A DNA stretch of 64,000 nt from assembly GCA_964507025.1 (NCBI GenBank), contig CAZDOK010000010.1, positions 1 to 64,000 of the forward strand. The letters run 5' to 3'. This DNA comes from Amarobacter sp964507025 (lineage in GTDB: Bacteria > Chloroflexota > Dehalococcoidia > Tepidiformales > Tepidiformaceae). Made by a program: the position numbers and the translations under genes. This document shows, piece after piece, positions 48,604 through 56,728 of this stretch. Numbering within the stretch: the first letter of the stretch is position 1; every line of letters begins with the position of its first letter. The notes under the pieces were generated by a model, which was given only the letters and a program-made list of their open reading frames with translations, ran no database searches and was not told the origin of the DNA.

Positions 48604-49803
48604 ATGAACATCCGGTCACACCGTGGCACGCTGCCACTCGCCCTGGCGCTCATTGGCGCGCTGCTCGCCGCTCTGGCGATGACGGTTGCCGACGACCACC
48701 GCGCTGGCGCACTCACGAACTGCACGGTCACCCACGATGGCAACGACGCCGAGGAGCTCGCCTTCCTGACATTGATCAACAACTACCGGTCGCAGAACGG
48801 GCTCGGCGCGCTGACGATTTCGACGAACCTGAATCGCGGCGCCGCGTGGATGGCAGAAGACCTGGCAGCGAACAACTACTTCTCGCACACCGACTCGCTG
48901 GGCCGGTCGGCGTACCAGCGTGCGATCGACTGCGGCTATCCATCGGGTGCTGGCGAGAACCTCGCGGCGGGCGGAGCCTGGGCCTCGGCACAGGCCGCGT
49001 TCACGGCGTGGCAGAACTCGCCCGGCCACAACGCCAACATGCTCGGGCAGTACTACAAGCAGATCGGTATCGCCCGCTACTACCTGGCCGGGTCGCAGTA
49101 CGGCTGGTACTGGGCGACCACGTTCGGGACCACCAACGACGGCACGGGCGGGGGCGGAGGCGGCGACGGTGGCAGTGGCGGCGGGACCGAGCCGACCAAC
49201 ACGCCATTCCCGCCCACGAGCACGCCGTTGCCAACGAACACTCCAACCCCGGTGCAGCCCACCGCCACGCCGACAAGCGTCCCACCGACCGCCACGCCGA
49301 CGGTGAACCAGGGCAGCGGTGGCGGCCAGCCCGCGGGTGGGCAGCAAACCGCAACCCCGACCCCGTTCGTACCGACGAGCACGCCGACTCCGCGGCCGTC
49401 GACCACAGCGGCCCCCGGGACGCCACCGGTTCCGCCATCGAGCGGCGCCGCCGGCGCGACGAATACACCGGCGGCACCCGCGGCCACGCCGACGAAGACC
49501 CCGACCCCGGCACCGACGAGCACGCCGAAGCCGGCTGCCACCAACACCCCGAGCGCACCCTCGCTGCCGCTTTCTCCAGGCGCGAACCTCGTGGCATGGC
49601 CAGGTGAAAGCGTCTCGCCCGCGCAGGCGTTCTCCGGGAACACATCCATCAAGGTCGTGTACGAGTGGAACCCGGTGACCGGCGAATGGAGGCGCTACTT
49701 CCCAGGCCTCCCGGCGTACCTGAACAACCTGAGTAAGCTGAACAAAGGCGGTGCCTACTGGGTGATCGCGAACCAGGCTTCGAAGCTGCAGGTTGGCGAC
49801 TGA
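48604..49803 (+). CDS. Secreted CAP-domain protein with T/P linker
   Basis: A 399-aa protein. A signal peptide (LPLALALIGALLAALAMTVA) is followed by a CAP/SCP domain (~40-180) with LINNYRSQNGLG, LAANNYFSHTDSLGRSAYQRA, GENLAAG, and SPGHNANMLGQYYKQIGIA, the His and Glu residues of the CAP cavity. A Gly-rich and then ~150-residue Thr/Pro linker (STPTP, TATPT repeats) leads to a C-terminal ~75-residue domain (LVAWPGESVSP ... GGAYWVI). Bacterial CAP proteins are wall-associated; their activity is unclear. A terminator follows. Confidence 0.9.
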   Translation: MNIRSHRGTLPLALALIGALLAALAMTVADDHRAGALTNCTVTHDGNDAEELAFLTLINNYRSQNGLGALTISTNLNRGAAWMAEDLAANNYFSHTDSLGRSAYQRAIDCGYPSGAGENLAAGGAWASAQAAFTAWQNSPGHNANMLGQYYKQIGIARYYLAGSQYGWYWATTFGTTNDGTGGGGGGDGGSGGGTEPTNTPFPPTSTPLPTNTPTPVQPTATPTSVPPTATPTVNQGSGGGQPAGGQQTATPTPFVPTSTPTPRPSTTAAPGTPPVPPSSGAAGATNTPAAPAATPTKTPTPAPTSTPKPAATNTPSAPSLPLSPGANLVAWPGESVSPAQAFSGNTSIKVVYEWNPVTGEWRRYFPGLPAYLNNLSKLNKGGAYWVIANQASKLQVGD

Positions 49804-49834
49804 GTCGCCCTCGCAGGCAAACATGACATCAAAA

Positions 49835-49858
49835 ATGGGCACCCGCACGGGTGCCCAT
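49835..49858. terminator. Hairpin terminator after the CAP gene
   Basis: ATGGGCACCC and GGGTGCCCAT form a perfect 10-bp stem with a GCAC loop, 31 bases after the CAP stop. Its downstream T-run is weak (ATCTTGATT). It lies right before the -35 of the next promoter, insulating the BNR gene. Confidence 0.75.
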
Positions 49859-49859
49859 C

Positions 49860-49886
49860 TTGATTGCCGGTTAGAGCTAGTATACT
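49860..49886 (+). promoter_or_regulatory. Promoter of the BNR-repeat gene
   Basis: A strong -10 TATACT (49881-49886) follows TTGATT (49860-49865) at a short 15-bp spacing. The leader is ~24 nt, with CTGGAGGG as RBS before the ATG. Confidence 0.5.
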
Positions 49887-49916
49887 TTTCCTCCACTCAC
49901 CACTGGAGGGACTGCG

Positions 49917-51137
49917 ATGCCGCGCGTCCACGTTCTCGTTGGAACCCGCAAGGGTGCCTTCATCTACACATCGAACAACGACCGTACGCAATGGCAGGTC
50001 AGCGAGCCCCTCATGCGCGGCTCGTCGGTTTTCAGCATGACGGTTGACTCGCGCGACACGAAACCACGCCTCTTTGCCGCCTCGAATCACTGGGCCTGGG
50101 GGCGCTCGGTGGCACGGAGCGACGACGGCGGGAAGACGTGGGAGACGAACACGCCTGGCCTTGCTTTTCCCCAGGATCCGAGCCGTCCGATCCCGAACCT
50201 GAATTTCAACTCAACCGGCGGCATGACCGACCAGGGGCCCGTGGTGGTCGAGAACGTCTGGGCGATTACGCCGGGGCTCCCGAGCCAGCCCGGAGTCGTC
50301 TGGGCGGGCACCCAGCCGGCCGGCCTGTTCCGCAGTGAGGATCGCGGCGAGAGCTGGGCGCCCGTGGAGAGCCTGATCTACCACCCGGAGCGCAAGTACT
50401 GGTACCCGACGGGCGGCGGCGCATCGAGCCTCCACGGGATCGAAATCGACCCCCGCAACGGTGACCATATGTACGCCTCGATTGCCTCAGGCGGCACCTA
50501 CGTCACCAGCGACGGCGGCAAGAGCTGGAGAAACACCTCGCACAACTGCGTGGCTACCAACCCCGGCGCCCGGGCGATGCTGAAGGCCATGGAAGACATG
50601 GACTTCGGGGCCGACTTCGAGGTGCCCGAGGGGGTCGACCCGGCGGCGGCCAACGAGTTCCACAAGTTCCGCATGGATGCCAAGAACCCCGACCGCCTCT
50701 GGGGCCAGGCGCACATCGGCGTCTTCCGTTCGGATGATGGCGGGGCCAGCTGGAACGATGTCACCGTTGGGCTGCCCTCATTCCACGGGTTCCCCCTCGC
50801 GGTGACGAAGCGGGCTAAGGATGCCGTCTTCGTCGTCCCACTGGAGTTCGCAGCCGACAACTTCCGCGTGTGTCCCGGCCAGTTCGCGGTCTACCGCACG
50901 ACGGACAGCGGGAAGTCGTGGGACCGTCTTGAGAACGGCCTGCCCGGCCCGCACGATTACCAGAGCGCCTACCGCGACGCGATGGACACCGACGGCTGCG
51001 CCGACGAGGGCGTGTATGTCGGGACCACGAACGGCCAGGTGTACTTCGGGCGCGATGGCGGCGACCGCTGGGAGCGCCTCCCGGGCACCCTGCCGCCGAT
51101 CCTGTCGGTGAGCGCGTTCGAGAGCGACTTGCTGTAG
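49917..51137 (+). CDS. BNR-repeat (sialidase-like beta-propeller) protein
   Basis: A 406-aa protein. Six Asp-box/BNR repeats are visible: SDDGGKTW, SEDRGESW, TSDGGKSW, SDDGGASW, TTDSGKSW and GRDGGDRW, which mark the blades of a beta-propeller as in the sialidase/exo-alpha-sialidase and photosynthesis-assembly (Ycf48) folds. There is no signal peptide, so it is likely cytoplasmic, and the sialidase Arg triad is not evident. The substrate is unknown. It is monocistronic with its own promoter. Confidence 0.85.
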   Translation: MPRVHVLVGTRKGAFIYTSNNDRTQWQVSEPLMRGSSVFSMTVDSRDTKPRLFAASNHWAWGRSVARSDDGGKTWETNTPGLAFPQDPSRPIPNLNFNSTGGMTDQGPVVVENVWAITPGLPSQPGVVWAGTQPAGLFRSEDRGESWAPVESLIYHPERKYWYPTGGGASSLHGIEIDPRNGDHMYASIASGGTYVTSDGGKSWRNTSHNCVATNPGARAMLKAMEDMDFGADFEVPEGVDPAAANEFHKFRMDAKNPDRLWGQAHIGVFRSDDGGASWNDVTVGLPSFHGFPLAVTKRAKDAVFVVPLEFAADNFRVCPGQFAVYRTTDSGKSWDRLENGLPGPHDYQSAYRDAMDTDGCADEGVYVGTTNGQVYFGRDGGDRWERLPGTLPPILSVSAFESDLL

Positions 51138-51139
51138 GT

Positions 51140-52819
51140 TCAGGCCTCACGCTTCAGCAGGGCGCGCGCGGCGGCGACGTTCTCCGCGCCCTGGCCGCCG
51201 AGCATCGCTGCTAACTCCAGCACACGCGCCTCGCCTGCAACCGCGCAAACCTCGCTCCAGGTCCGCGCGCCATCGGTCTGCTTCGTTACCACGAAGTGAC
51301 AGTCACCGTAGGCCGCGACCTGGGGCAGGTGGGTGATGCAGAGCACCTGGTGGCGCGCCGCCAGCCGTAGCAGCGCCTCGCCGACCACCGCGCCGGTGCG
51401 GCCACCCACGCCCTCGTCGACCTCGTCGAGCACCTCGATGCGCCCCTCGCCGCTCTTTCCGAGGGCCGTGGTGAGGGCGAGCAGGAAGCGCGAGGTCTCG
51501 CCGCCGCTTGCCACGGCCGAGAGCGGCCGGGGGCTCTCGCCGGGGTTGAACGACACCAGAAACTCGATACGGTCGACTCCGGTCTCGGTGAATGAGCGGG
51601 GGTGCGGTTCGCCCTCTCCGGCCAGCGGGCTCTGGGTGATGACGATCTCGTAGTCCGGCACGGGCACCGCGGGCCCCGCCTCGTCGTCCTCGCAGGAGAA
51701 GCCGACGGAGAGCGTGGCGCCGCCCATCCCCAGCTGTTCGAGCTCGGCCGCGATGGCATGAACGAGGTCGCCAGCGGCTCCCCGCCGGGCGCGCGAGAGC
51801 GCGGTCGCCTGTTCGCCGAGCTTCGCCACCAGCGCGGCCTCGCGTTGCCGCAGCGCTTCCAGCGATGTCCCTGCGCCGGTCAGGGCTTCCAGGTTCGCGG
51901 CGGCCTCCCGTCCGTAGGCGATGACCTCCGCCACCGTGTCGCCATACTTGCGGCAGAGGCGGGCGATGCGGTCGAGCCGCTCGCCGACCTCCGCCAGCCG
52001 TTCCGGGTTCTCCTCGATGCGGTCGCGGTACCGGCGCAGCGCGCGGCCGAGGTCGGTGACGGTGGATTCGAGGCTGGACACCAGCTCGGCCAGATCCGTT
52101 GCCGAGGGGTCACGCGTGGCAAGGTCGCTCACTGCCCGCACCGCCTCGCCAAGCGGGGCGGAGTCCAGCGCCTCCAGCGCGATGGCGGCGTCCTCCAGCA
52201 GCCGGTTGGCATTGGCGAGGACCGCCTGTTCGCGACGCAGGTCGTCGTCCTCGCCAGCGTTCAGCGCTGCGCTTTCGATTTCCTCGACTTCGAACCGCAG
52301 CTGTTCGATCGTCCGTTCGCGTTCGCGGGCACCGGTCGTCAGCGCCTGCAATTGGCGGCGAGCATCCCGCAGCTCTCGTACCGTTGCGGAGACCGTCTCG
52401 CGCTGGGGGACCAGGCCGGCGAATTCGTCGAGCACAGCGAGCTGTACCTGCGGCCGGAGGATCGCCAGCTGCTCCGTCTGGCCGTGGATGTCGACAAGCC
52501 CCGCGGCGAGTTCGCGCAGGTCATCGAGTGTGGCCGGTGCGTCGTCGATTTTCGCGCTGGTGCGGCCGCTCAGCGCGATGGAGCGCTCGATGACCTTCCG
52601 GCCGCCGGGAAGGACAACCGTGGCGCGGACGGTGGCGCGTTCGGCACCGGTGGCAATGACCTCGCGGCCGCGCCGGGCCCCGAAGACGAAGGCGAGCGCA
52701 TCGACCACGAGCGACTTGCCCGCACCAGTTTCGCCGGTGAATACCGTGAGCTCCGGGCCCGGTTCGATCACGACCGAGCGGGCAACGGCGAAGTCGGTGA
52801 TTTCGAGCCGTTCAAGCAC
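51140..52819 (-). CDS. recN: DNA repair protein RecN
   Basis: A 559-aa SMC-like ATPase for double-strand-break repair. Walker A GETGAGKSLVVDAL and the following RRGREV lie at the N terminus. Two coiled-coil arms occupy the middle (~150-350), and the C-terminal half ends with the signature/Walker B LSAVASGGETSRFLLAL, then EVLDEVDEGVGGRTG and HLPQVAAYGD. Its start overlaps nadK by eight bases. The order tlyA, nadK, recN is conserved in many bacteria. Confidence 0.96.
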   Translation of the reverse strand: MLERLEITDFAVARSVVIEPGPELTVFTGETGAGKSLVVDALAFVFGARRGREVIATGAERATVRATVVLPGGRKVIERSIALSGRTSAKIDDAPATLDDLRELAAGLVDIHGQTEQLAILRPQVQLAVLDEFAGLVPQRETVSATVRELRDARRQLQALTTGARERERTIEQLRFEVEEIESAALNAGEDDDLRREQAVLANANRLLEDAAIALEALDSAPLGEAVRAVSDLATRDPSATDLAELVSSLESTVTDLGRALRRYRDRIEENPERLAEVGERLDRIARLCRKYGDTVAEVIAYGREAAANLEALTGAGTSLEALRQREAALVAKLGEQATALSRARRGAAGDLVHAIAAELEQLGMGGATLSVGFSCEDDEAGPAVPVPDYEIVITQSPLAGEGEPHPRSFTETGVDRIEFLVSFNPGESPRPLSAVASGGETSRFLLALTTALGKSGEGRIEVLDEVDEGVGGRTGAVVGEALLRLAARHQVLCITHLPQVAAYGDCHFVVTKQTDGARTWSEVCAVAGEARVLELAAMLGGQGAENVAAARALLKREA

Positions 52820-53666
52820 GCGGAGTCATGGCGCTCGAGAGCTGCATCTCGAGCTTCTCGGCGAGCTCGGCGTAGAACGTCGCCGGCTCGCGGAAGCGGA
52901 CGAAGCGCGTCACGTGCTCGCTCGGACGAACCACCACCCTCACGCCGGAGGCAATGGGCGTGTCCTCCTGCCCGTCGATGCTCACAATCGCGCCGTGGTC
53001 GGAGGTCACTTCCATTTCGACCAGCGAATCGGGCTGGAGCACGAGCGACCGGCCAAGCGCCATGTGTGCCGAGACTGGCGTCAGCACGAGGTGGTGTTCG
53101 GTCGGCGCCAGGATCGGGCCGCCCGCGCTGAGCGAATAGCCCGTGCTGCCCGTGGGCGTGGCGATGATGATGCCATCGCAGCGGTAGATCGCGAGGCGCG
53201 CGCCATCGACGTGGACATCGACGTACACCGGGCGGCCCGGGGACATCCGGCTGACGACGATGTCGTTCAGCGCCTCGTAGCTGTGCAGCGAGGCCCCGTT
53301 CTCCATCACGTCGCAGCGGACCATCAGGCGCTCCTCGATGCGCCAGTCCTCAGCGACGATGCGTTCGATCGAGTTGAAGCAGTCGCGCGGGCTCATGTCA
53401 GTAAGGAAACCGAGCCGGCCCATGTTGATGCCGAGGATTGGACGGCCATGGGGCACGGTCACGCGGCTGGCTCGCAGGACGGTGCCATCGCCGCCGATGC
53501 AGACCACGAGCCCGGCGGCCTCGATGGCCTCATGCGGTGGTGGTCCCCAGACATCGGCGACGGTGGAGCCCACGCCGCGGCGCTGCAGCTCCTGGGCGAG
53601 CTGGTTCGCGAACGCGGCCGCTCCCTCGCTCCGCGGCGCATGGAACACGACGGCGCGCTTCAGCAT
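52812..53666 (-). CDS. nadK: NAD kinase
   Basis: A 284-aa NAD kinase, making NADP. The GGDGT motif (CIGGDGTVLRASR), GINMGRLGFLTDM, ALNDIVVSRMS with the NE/D motif, and TPTGSTGYSLSAGGPI are all present. It overlaps tlyA by seven bases at the start and recN at the end. Confidence 0.96.
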   Translation of the reverse strand: MLKRAVVFHAPRSEGAAAFANQLAQELQRRGVGSTVADVWGPPPHEAIEAAGLVVCIGGDGTVLRASRVTVPHGRPILGINMGRLGFLTDMSPRDCFNSIERIVAEDWRIEERLMVRCDVMENGASLHSYEALNDIVVSRMSPGRPVYVDVHVDGARLAIYRCDGIIIATPTGSTGYSLSAGGPILAPTEHHLVLTPVSAHMALGRSLVLQPDSLVEMEVTSDHGAIVSIDGQEDTPIASGVRVVVRPSEHVTRFVRFREPATFYAELAEKLEMQLSSAMTPRA

Positions 53667-54403
53667 GGTTCGGTCCGGTCACCGGGCGAAATCAGGTGCA
53701 CGAGGAACTCCGTGTTGCCATCGCCTCCGCGAATGGGCGAAGGAATGATGCCACACACGCGCCAACCCTCGCTCGTCGCGCGGCTCACAAACTCGTCGCA
53801 AACACGCTGCAACACGGCCTGGTCCCGGATGACGCCACCGCGGGGCACATCCTTCGGGCCGGCCTCGAACTGGGGCTTGAGCAGCACCACCCCGGGCGTA
53901 CCCGGCGCCAGCCGCTCCGCGACCGAAGGCAGCACCTTCGCCAGCGAGATGAACGACAGGTCGGCCACGAAGAAGTCGATGGGGGGCAGCTCCGGCAGGG
54001 CGCGCGCGTTCGTGCCTTCGCGCAGGGTCACGCGTGGGTCCTCGCGCAGGAGCTGGTGCAGCTGCGCCCGCCCCACGTCGACCGCGAGCACTGTGGCCGC
54101 GCCGTGCTGCAGCAGGCAATCGGTGAACCCGCCGGTCGAGGCCCCGAGGTCGAGGCAGCGCAGCCCGGTGACATCGATGCCGAACCCGGAGAGCGCGCCT
54201 TCGAGCTTCTGCCCGCCGCGCGAGACGTACCGCTCCGGCTCCGAGACTTCCAGCGCCGCATCCTCGGGCAGCATCTGCGACGGCTTGACCAGCACCAGCG
54301 TCCCCGACCGCACCCGCCCGGCGAGGATCAACCGCTGCGCGGCCTCCCGCGTGGGCGCCAGGCCGCGTTGGAGTAGGAGCAGGTCAGCGCGTGTTTTAGG
54401 CAC
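53660..54403 (-). CDS. tlyA: TlyA-family 16S/23S rRNA 2'-O-methyltransferase
   Basis: A 247-aa protein. An N-terminal S4 RNA-binding domain (TRADLLLLQRGLAPTREAAQRLILAGRV) precedes the methyltransferase (LRCLDLGASTGGFTDCLLQHGA, AVDVGRAQL, FFVADLSFISL, VVLLKPQFEAG). In Mycobacterium, TlyA 2'-O-methylates cytidines and affects capreomycin sensitivity. The start is GTG at 54403, preceded by TACAAT and a six-base gap, so the mRNA is probably leaderless. Confidence 0.93.
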   Translation of the reverse strand: MPKTRADLLLLQRGLAPTREAAQRLILAGRVRSGTLVLVKPSQMLPEDAALEVSEPERYVSRGGQKLEGALSGFGIDVTGLRCLDLGASTGGFTDCLLQHGAATVLAVDVGRAQLHQLLREDPRVTLREGTNARALPELPPIDFFVADLSFISLAKVLPSVAERLAPGTPGVVLLKPQFEAGPKDVPRGGVIRDQAVLQRVCDEFVSRATSEGWRVCGIIPSPIRGGDGNTEFLVHLISPGDRTEPC

Positions 54404-54409
54404 GAACCG

Positions 54410-54415
54410 ATTGTA
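54410..54415 (-). promoter_or_regulatory. -10 box of a leaderless promoter (tlyA)
   Basis: TACAAT on the minus strand, then CGGTTC, then the GTG start. It lies only three bases from the REPIN copy at 54418, so the -35 must fall inside the repeat. REPIN insertion may have reshaped this promoter. Confidence 0.6.
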
Positions 54416-54417
54416 CG

Positions 54418-54593
54418 GAGTCGCGGGGCTCCGCCCCCGCTTAATGACCGTGACGTTCGCGGCACACCCACAGGGTTCGCACGCCACCCGCGCCCTGGCC
54501 GGGGGCCGGGCGCGGGCTGCGTCACCCGTAAGCAGACGTTGGGGTTGGGTGGTTGCCTCCGAGTGATCAAGCGGGGGCCGAGGCCCGCGACTC
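54418..54593. repeat. REPIN-like repeat, copy 1 (176 bp)
   Basis: It starts GAGTCGCGGGG and ends CCCGCGACTC, so its ends are inverted repeats; each end folds as a small GC hairpin. It is ~96% identical by eye to copy 2 at 55061-55236 in the same orientation. The RAYT stop codon lies inside this copy. Confidence 0.9.
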
Positions 54594-55043
54594 CAGCCAA
54601 AACGCCCACGTGTGCGGCCATTCGGTGGCATCGTTCACCAGACCGGCCGCCACCGGGTTCTGGACGATGTAGGTGACGGTCGCATCGAATTCGGCCTGAT
54701 CCCGGCAGGCGCGATCCCACATACCCGGTTGCCAGAGCGGTAAGGCGTGCCCGGCCCCGCGTGCGAGCCGGCTCGTCCACGACTTCCACGTCCGCACGAA
54801 CGCGATGATGTCGCGCTCACGCGGCGAAACAAGCAGATGGACGTGATCGGGCATCAGGCAGGCGGCGTGCAGTTCGACGTGGGGTAGTTCCCGCTGCTGC
54901 ATGATCGAACGCCAGACAGCCTCTGCAACTGCCGGAGCGAAACGGTGAACCTCCGGGTGAGCGCGGATCGCCAGGTGGAAGCAGCGGTCGACATCCGCAT
55001 ACTCAGACTTGTCGGCCCGCCGAATCGTCTTGGGATACCGCAC
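54567..55043 (-). CDS. REP-associated tyrosine transposase (RAYT)
   Basis: A 158-aa IS200/TnpA-like HUH nuclease. The HUH motif is MPDHVHLLVSP, and the catalytic Tyr lies in FDATVTYIVQNPVAAGLV, with the family-specific WDRACRDQ in between. It is of normal length for RAYTs. The start is GTG at 55043. A near-consensus -10, TATGAT, lies eight bases upstream (55052-55057) and abuts REPIN copy 2. The last codons and stop are supplied by REPIN copy 1. The catalytic residues look intact. Confidence 0.88.
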   Translation of the reverse strand: MRYPKTIRRADKSEYADVDRCFHLAIRAHPEVHRFAPAVAEAVWRSIMQQRELPHVELHAACLMPDHVHLLVSPRERDIIAFVRTWKSWTSRLARGAGHALPLWQPGMWDRACRDQAEFDATVTYIVQNPVAAGLVNDATEWPHTWAFWLESRASAPA

Positions 55044-55051
55044 GACGCGTC

Positions 55052-55057
55052 ATCATA
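55052..55057 (-). promoter_or_regulatory. -10 box of the RAYT promoter
   Basis: TATGAT on the minus strand (five of six bases match consensus) ends eight bases before the RAYT GTG. The matching -35 position falls in REPIN copy 2, so the repeat may supply part of the transposase promoter. Confidence 0.5.
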
Positions 55058-55060
55058 CTG

Positions 55061-55236
55061 GAGTCGCGGGGCTCCGCCCCCGCTTCATGACCGTGACGTT
55101 CGCGGCACACCCACGGGGTTCGCACGCCACCCGCGCCCTGGCCGGAGGCCGGGCGCGGGCTGCGTCACCCGTAAGCAGACGTTGGGGTTGGGTGGCTGCC
55201 TCTGAGTGATCAAGCGGGGGCCGAGGCCCGCGACTC
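55061..55236. repeat. REPIN-like repeat, copy 2 (176 bp)
   Basis: Same length and orientation as copy 1, with a handful of substitutions (for example CTTCATG for CTTAATG near the left end). Ends GAGTCGCGGG and CCCGCGACTC are inverted repeats. It separates the RAYT promoter from ybaK. Confidence 0.9.
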
Positions 55237-55259
55237 GGCCCACTCCCCACCCCACTCCC

Positions 55260-55293
55260 GAATCGACAATCCGGCCCCCGACAATCGACAATT
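55260..55293 (+). repeat. Degenerate CAATCGA/GACAATC heptamers before ybaK
   Basis: Two GAATCGACAAT/GACAATCGACAAT blocks repeat the heptamer seen upstream of aroQ. The last GACAAT ends six bases before the GTG of ybaK, as at aroQ. A CTCCCCACCCC stretch precedes the repeats at both loci. Confidence 0.7.
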
Positions 55294-55298
55294 CCCGC

Positions 55299-55781
55299 GT
55301 GTCTGCCCCCGAACGCGTGCAACAGGCCCTCGTGGCCCTCGGTCTCCCCGGGCGCGTGCGCGTCTTCGATGACGGCAGCACCCACACCGCCCAGGAAGCC
55401 GCCGACGCCGTCGGCTGCGCGCTCGGGCAAATCGTCAAGACCCTCTTCTTTATGGCCGAAAGCCGTCCGACCATGGTCCTCGCCGCCGGCGACCGCCAGG
55501 TCGATACCGCCCTCCTCGCGCCTATCCTCGGCGTCGGGCGCAAGAAGCTGAAGATGGGCACCCCCGCCGAGGTGATGGAGTACACCGGCTACCCCGTCGG
55601 TGGCGTGGCGCCGGTCGGCTGGCCGAAGCCGGTCGATGTCGTCGTCGACGACTCGCTGAGGCGGTTCGATGAGGTGTGGGCCGCGGCCGGCGCCCCCAAC
55701 GCCGTCTTCCCCGCCCGCACCGAAGACCTGGTCCGCGCCGTCAACGGCCAGTGGGCCGCCGTGGTACGGTCGCCGGAATGA
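55299..55781 (+). CDS. ybaK: YbaK/ProX-type aminoacyl-tRNA deacylase
   Basis: A 160-aa editing-domain protein that hydrolyses mischarged tRNA. The fold is recognised from ALGLPGRVRVFDDGSTHTAQEAADAVGCALGQIVKTLFFM, then KLKMGTPAEVMEYTGYPVGGVAPVGWPKPVDVVVD. The conserved Lys of the YbaK active site is the one in QIVKTL. Start is GTG at 55299, chosen because the earlier frame is repeat and transposon DNA. It overlaps ubiA by four bases (ATGA). Confidence 0.9.
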   Translation: MSAPERVQQALVALGLPGRVRVFDDGSTHTAQEAADAVGCALGQIVKTLFFMAESRPTMVLAAGDRQVDTALLAPILGVGRKKLKMGTPAEVMEYTGYPVGGVAPVGWPKPVDVVVDDSLRRFDEVWAAAGAPNAVFPARTEDLVRAVNGQWAAVVRSPE

Positions 55782-56710
55782 CCGAGGCGACGACGGTCGC
55801 GGCCAGCGGGCGCTCGGTACTGCCGGCGCTGGTGGTCGCCATGCGGCCCTACCAGTGGCCGAAGAACCTCATCGTCTTCGCGGCCCTCATCTTCAGCGCT
55901 GGCGACGCCTGGGTCCCCCGCGAAAGCGAGACCTGGTGGCCGTTGCTCTGGCGCAGCGGCGCGCTCTTCGGGCTCTGGTGCCTGGTCGCCAGCGCCACCT
56001 ACCTGGTCAACGACATCCAGGACCGCGAGGCCGACCGCCTCCACCCGCGCAAGCGCTTCCGGCCCATTGCCAGCGGTGACCTGCCCGTGCCCACGGCCAT
56101 GATCGCCGCGGTCGTCCTCGTGGCCATCGCCCTCCCGCCGGCATTCCTGCTCGACCCGCTGGCTGGCGCCGTCCTGGCGGCCTATGCGGCCCTCATGACC
56201 GCCTACTCCTACGGCCTGAAGCGCGCGCCGGTGCTCGACATCCTCATCCTCTGCACCGGGGTGGTTGGGCGCGCGGTGGGCGGCGCGGCTGCGATCGAGG
56301 TGGACATCAGCCCGTGGCTGTACGTCTGTTCGAGCTTCGGCGCGTTCTTCTTCGCCTGCAGCAAGCGCTGGGCCGAATACCGCCAGCTCGGCCCCGAAGC
56401 TGCCCGCCACCGCCCCTCGCTCGCGCACTACAACGGCGACATCCTCGCGCAGATGCTCACGATCAGCGCGGCCTCGGTGTTGCTCAGCTACTCGCTCTAT
56501 ACCATCGAATCGGCGCGCGTACCTTCCGATGGTTCGATGGCACTCACGATCCCGTTCGCGGCCTTCGCGCTGTTCCGCTATCTGCTGCTGCTCAATGGCG
56601 AGCGGGCGACCGACGCGCCCGACCGCATCCTGTTCACCGACCCGCAGATCGTCATTGCGGGGGTTGGGTTCACGATCACGGCGCTCGCGGTGCTCATCGG
56701 CCACCGCTGA
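55778..56710 (+). CDS. UbiA-family prenyltransferase (decaprenyl-P phosphoribosyltransferase-like)
   Basis: A 310-aa integral membrane enzyme with about nine helices. The Asp-rich motif NDIQDREAD, followed by HPRKRFRPIASG, matches the DPPR synthase branch (Rv3806c type), which attaches ribose-P to polyprenyl phosphate for arabinan-type precursors. The second Asp motif region is YSYGLKRAPVLDIL. Exact substrate is inferred. It is coupled to ybaK by an ATGA overlap. Confidence 0.85.
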   Translation: MTEATTVAASGRSVLPALVVAMRPYQWPKNLIVFAALIFSAGDAWVPRESETWWPLLWRSGALFGLWCLVASATYLVNDIQDREADRLHPRKRFRPIASGDLPVPTAMIAAVVLVAIALPPAFLLDPLAGAVLAAYAALMTAYSYGLKRAPVLDILILCTGVVGRAVGGAAAIEVDISPWLYVCSSFGAFFFACSKRWAEYRQLGPEAARHRPSLAHYNGDILAQMLTISAASVLLSYSLYTIESARVPSDGSMALTIPFAAFALFRYLLLLNGERATDAPDRILFTDPQIVIAGVGFTITALAVLIGHR

Positions 56711-56728
56711 GCGCGGGCTGCCACCGGC

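Larger units (their letters stand above)
54418..55236 (-). mobile_element. RAYT transposase with two flanking REPIN-like repeats
   Basis: A REP-associated tyrosine transposase gene bracketed by two direct 176-bp copies of a palindrome-ended repeat. RAYTs are known to act on REP/REPIN sequences. The direct-repeat arrangement and the transposase stop codon inside copy 1 suggest a single evolutionary unit inserted between tlyA and ybaK. Whether it moves is unknown. Confidence 0.8.

Noticed and set aside
54418..55236. ORFs ending in RAASPVSRRWGW in both REPIN copies
   Set aside because: They are frames through the repeat itself with no start context, and occur in both copies only because the repeat is duplicated.
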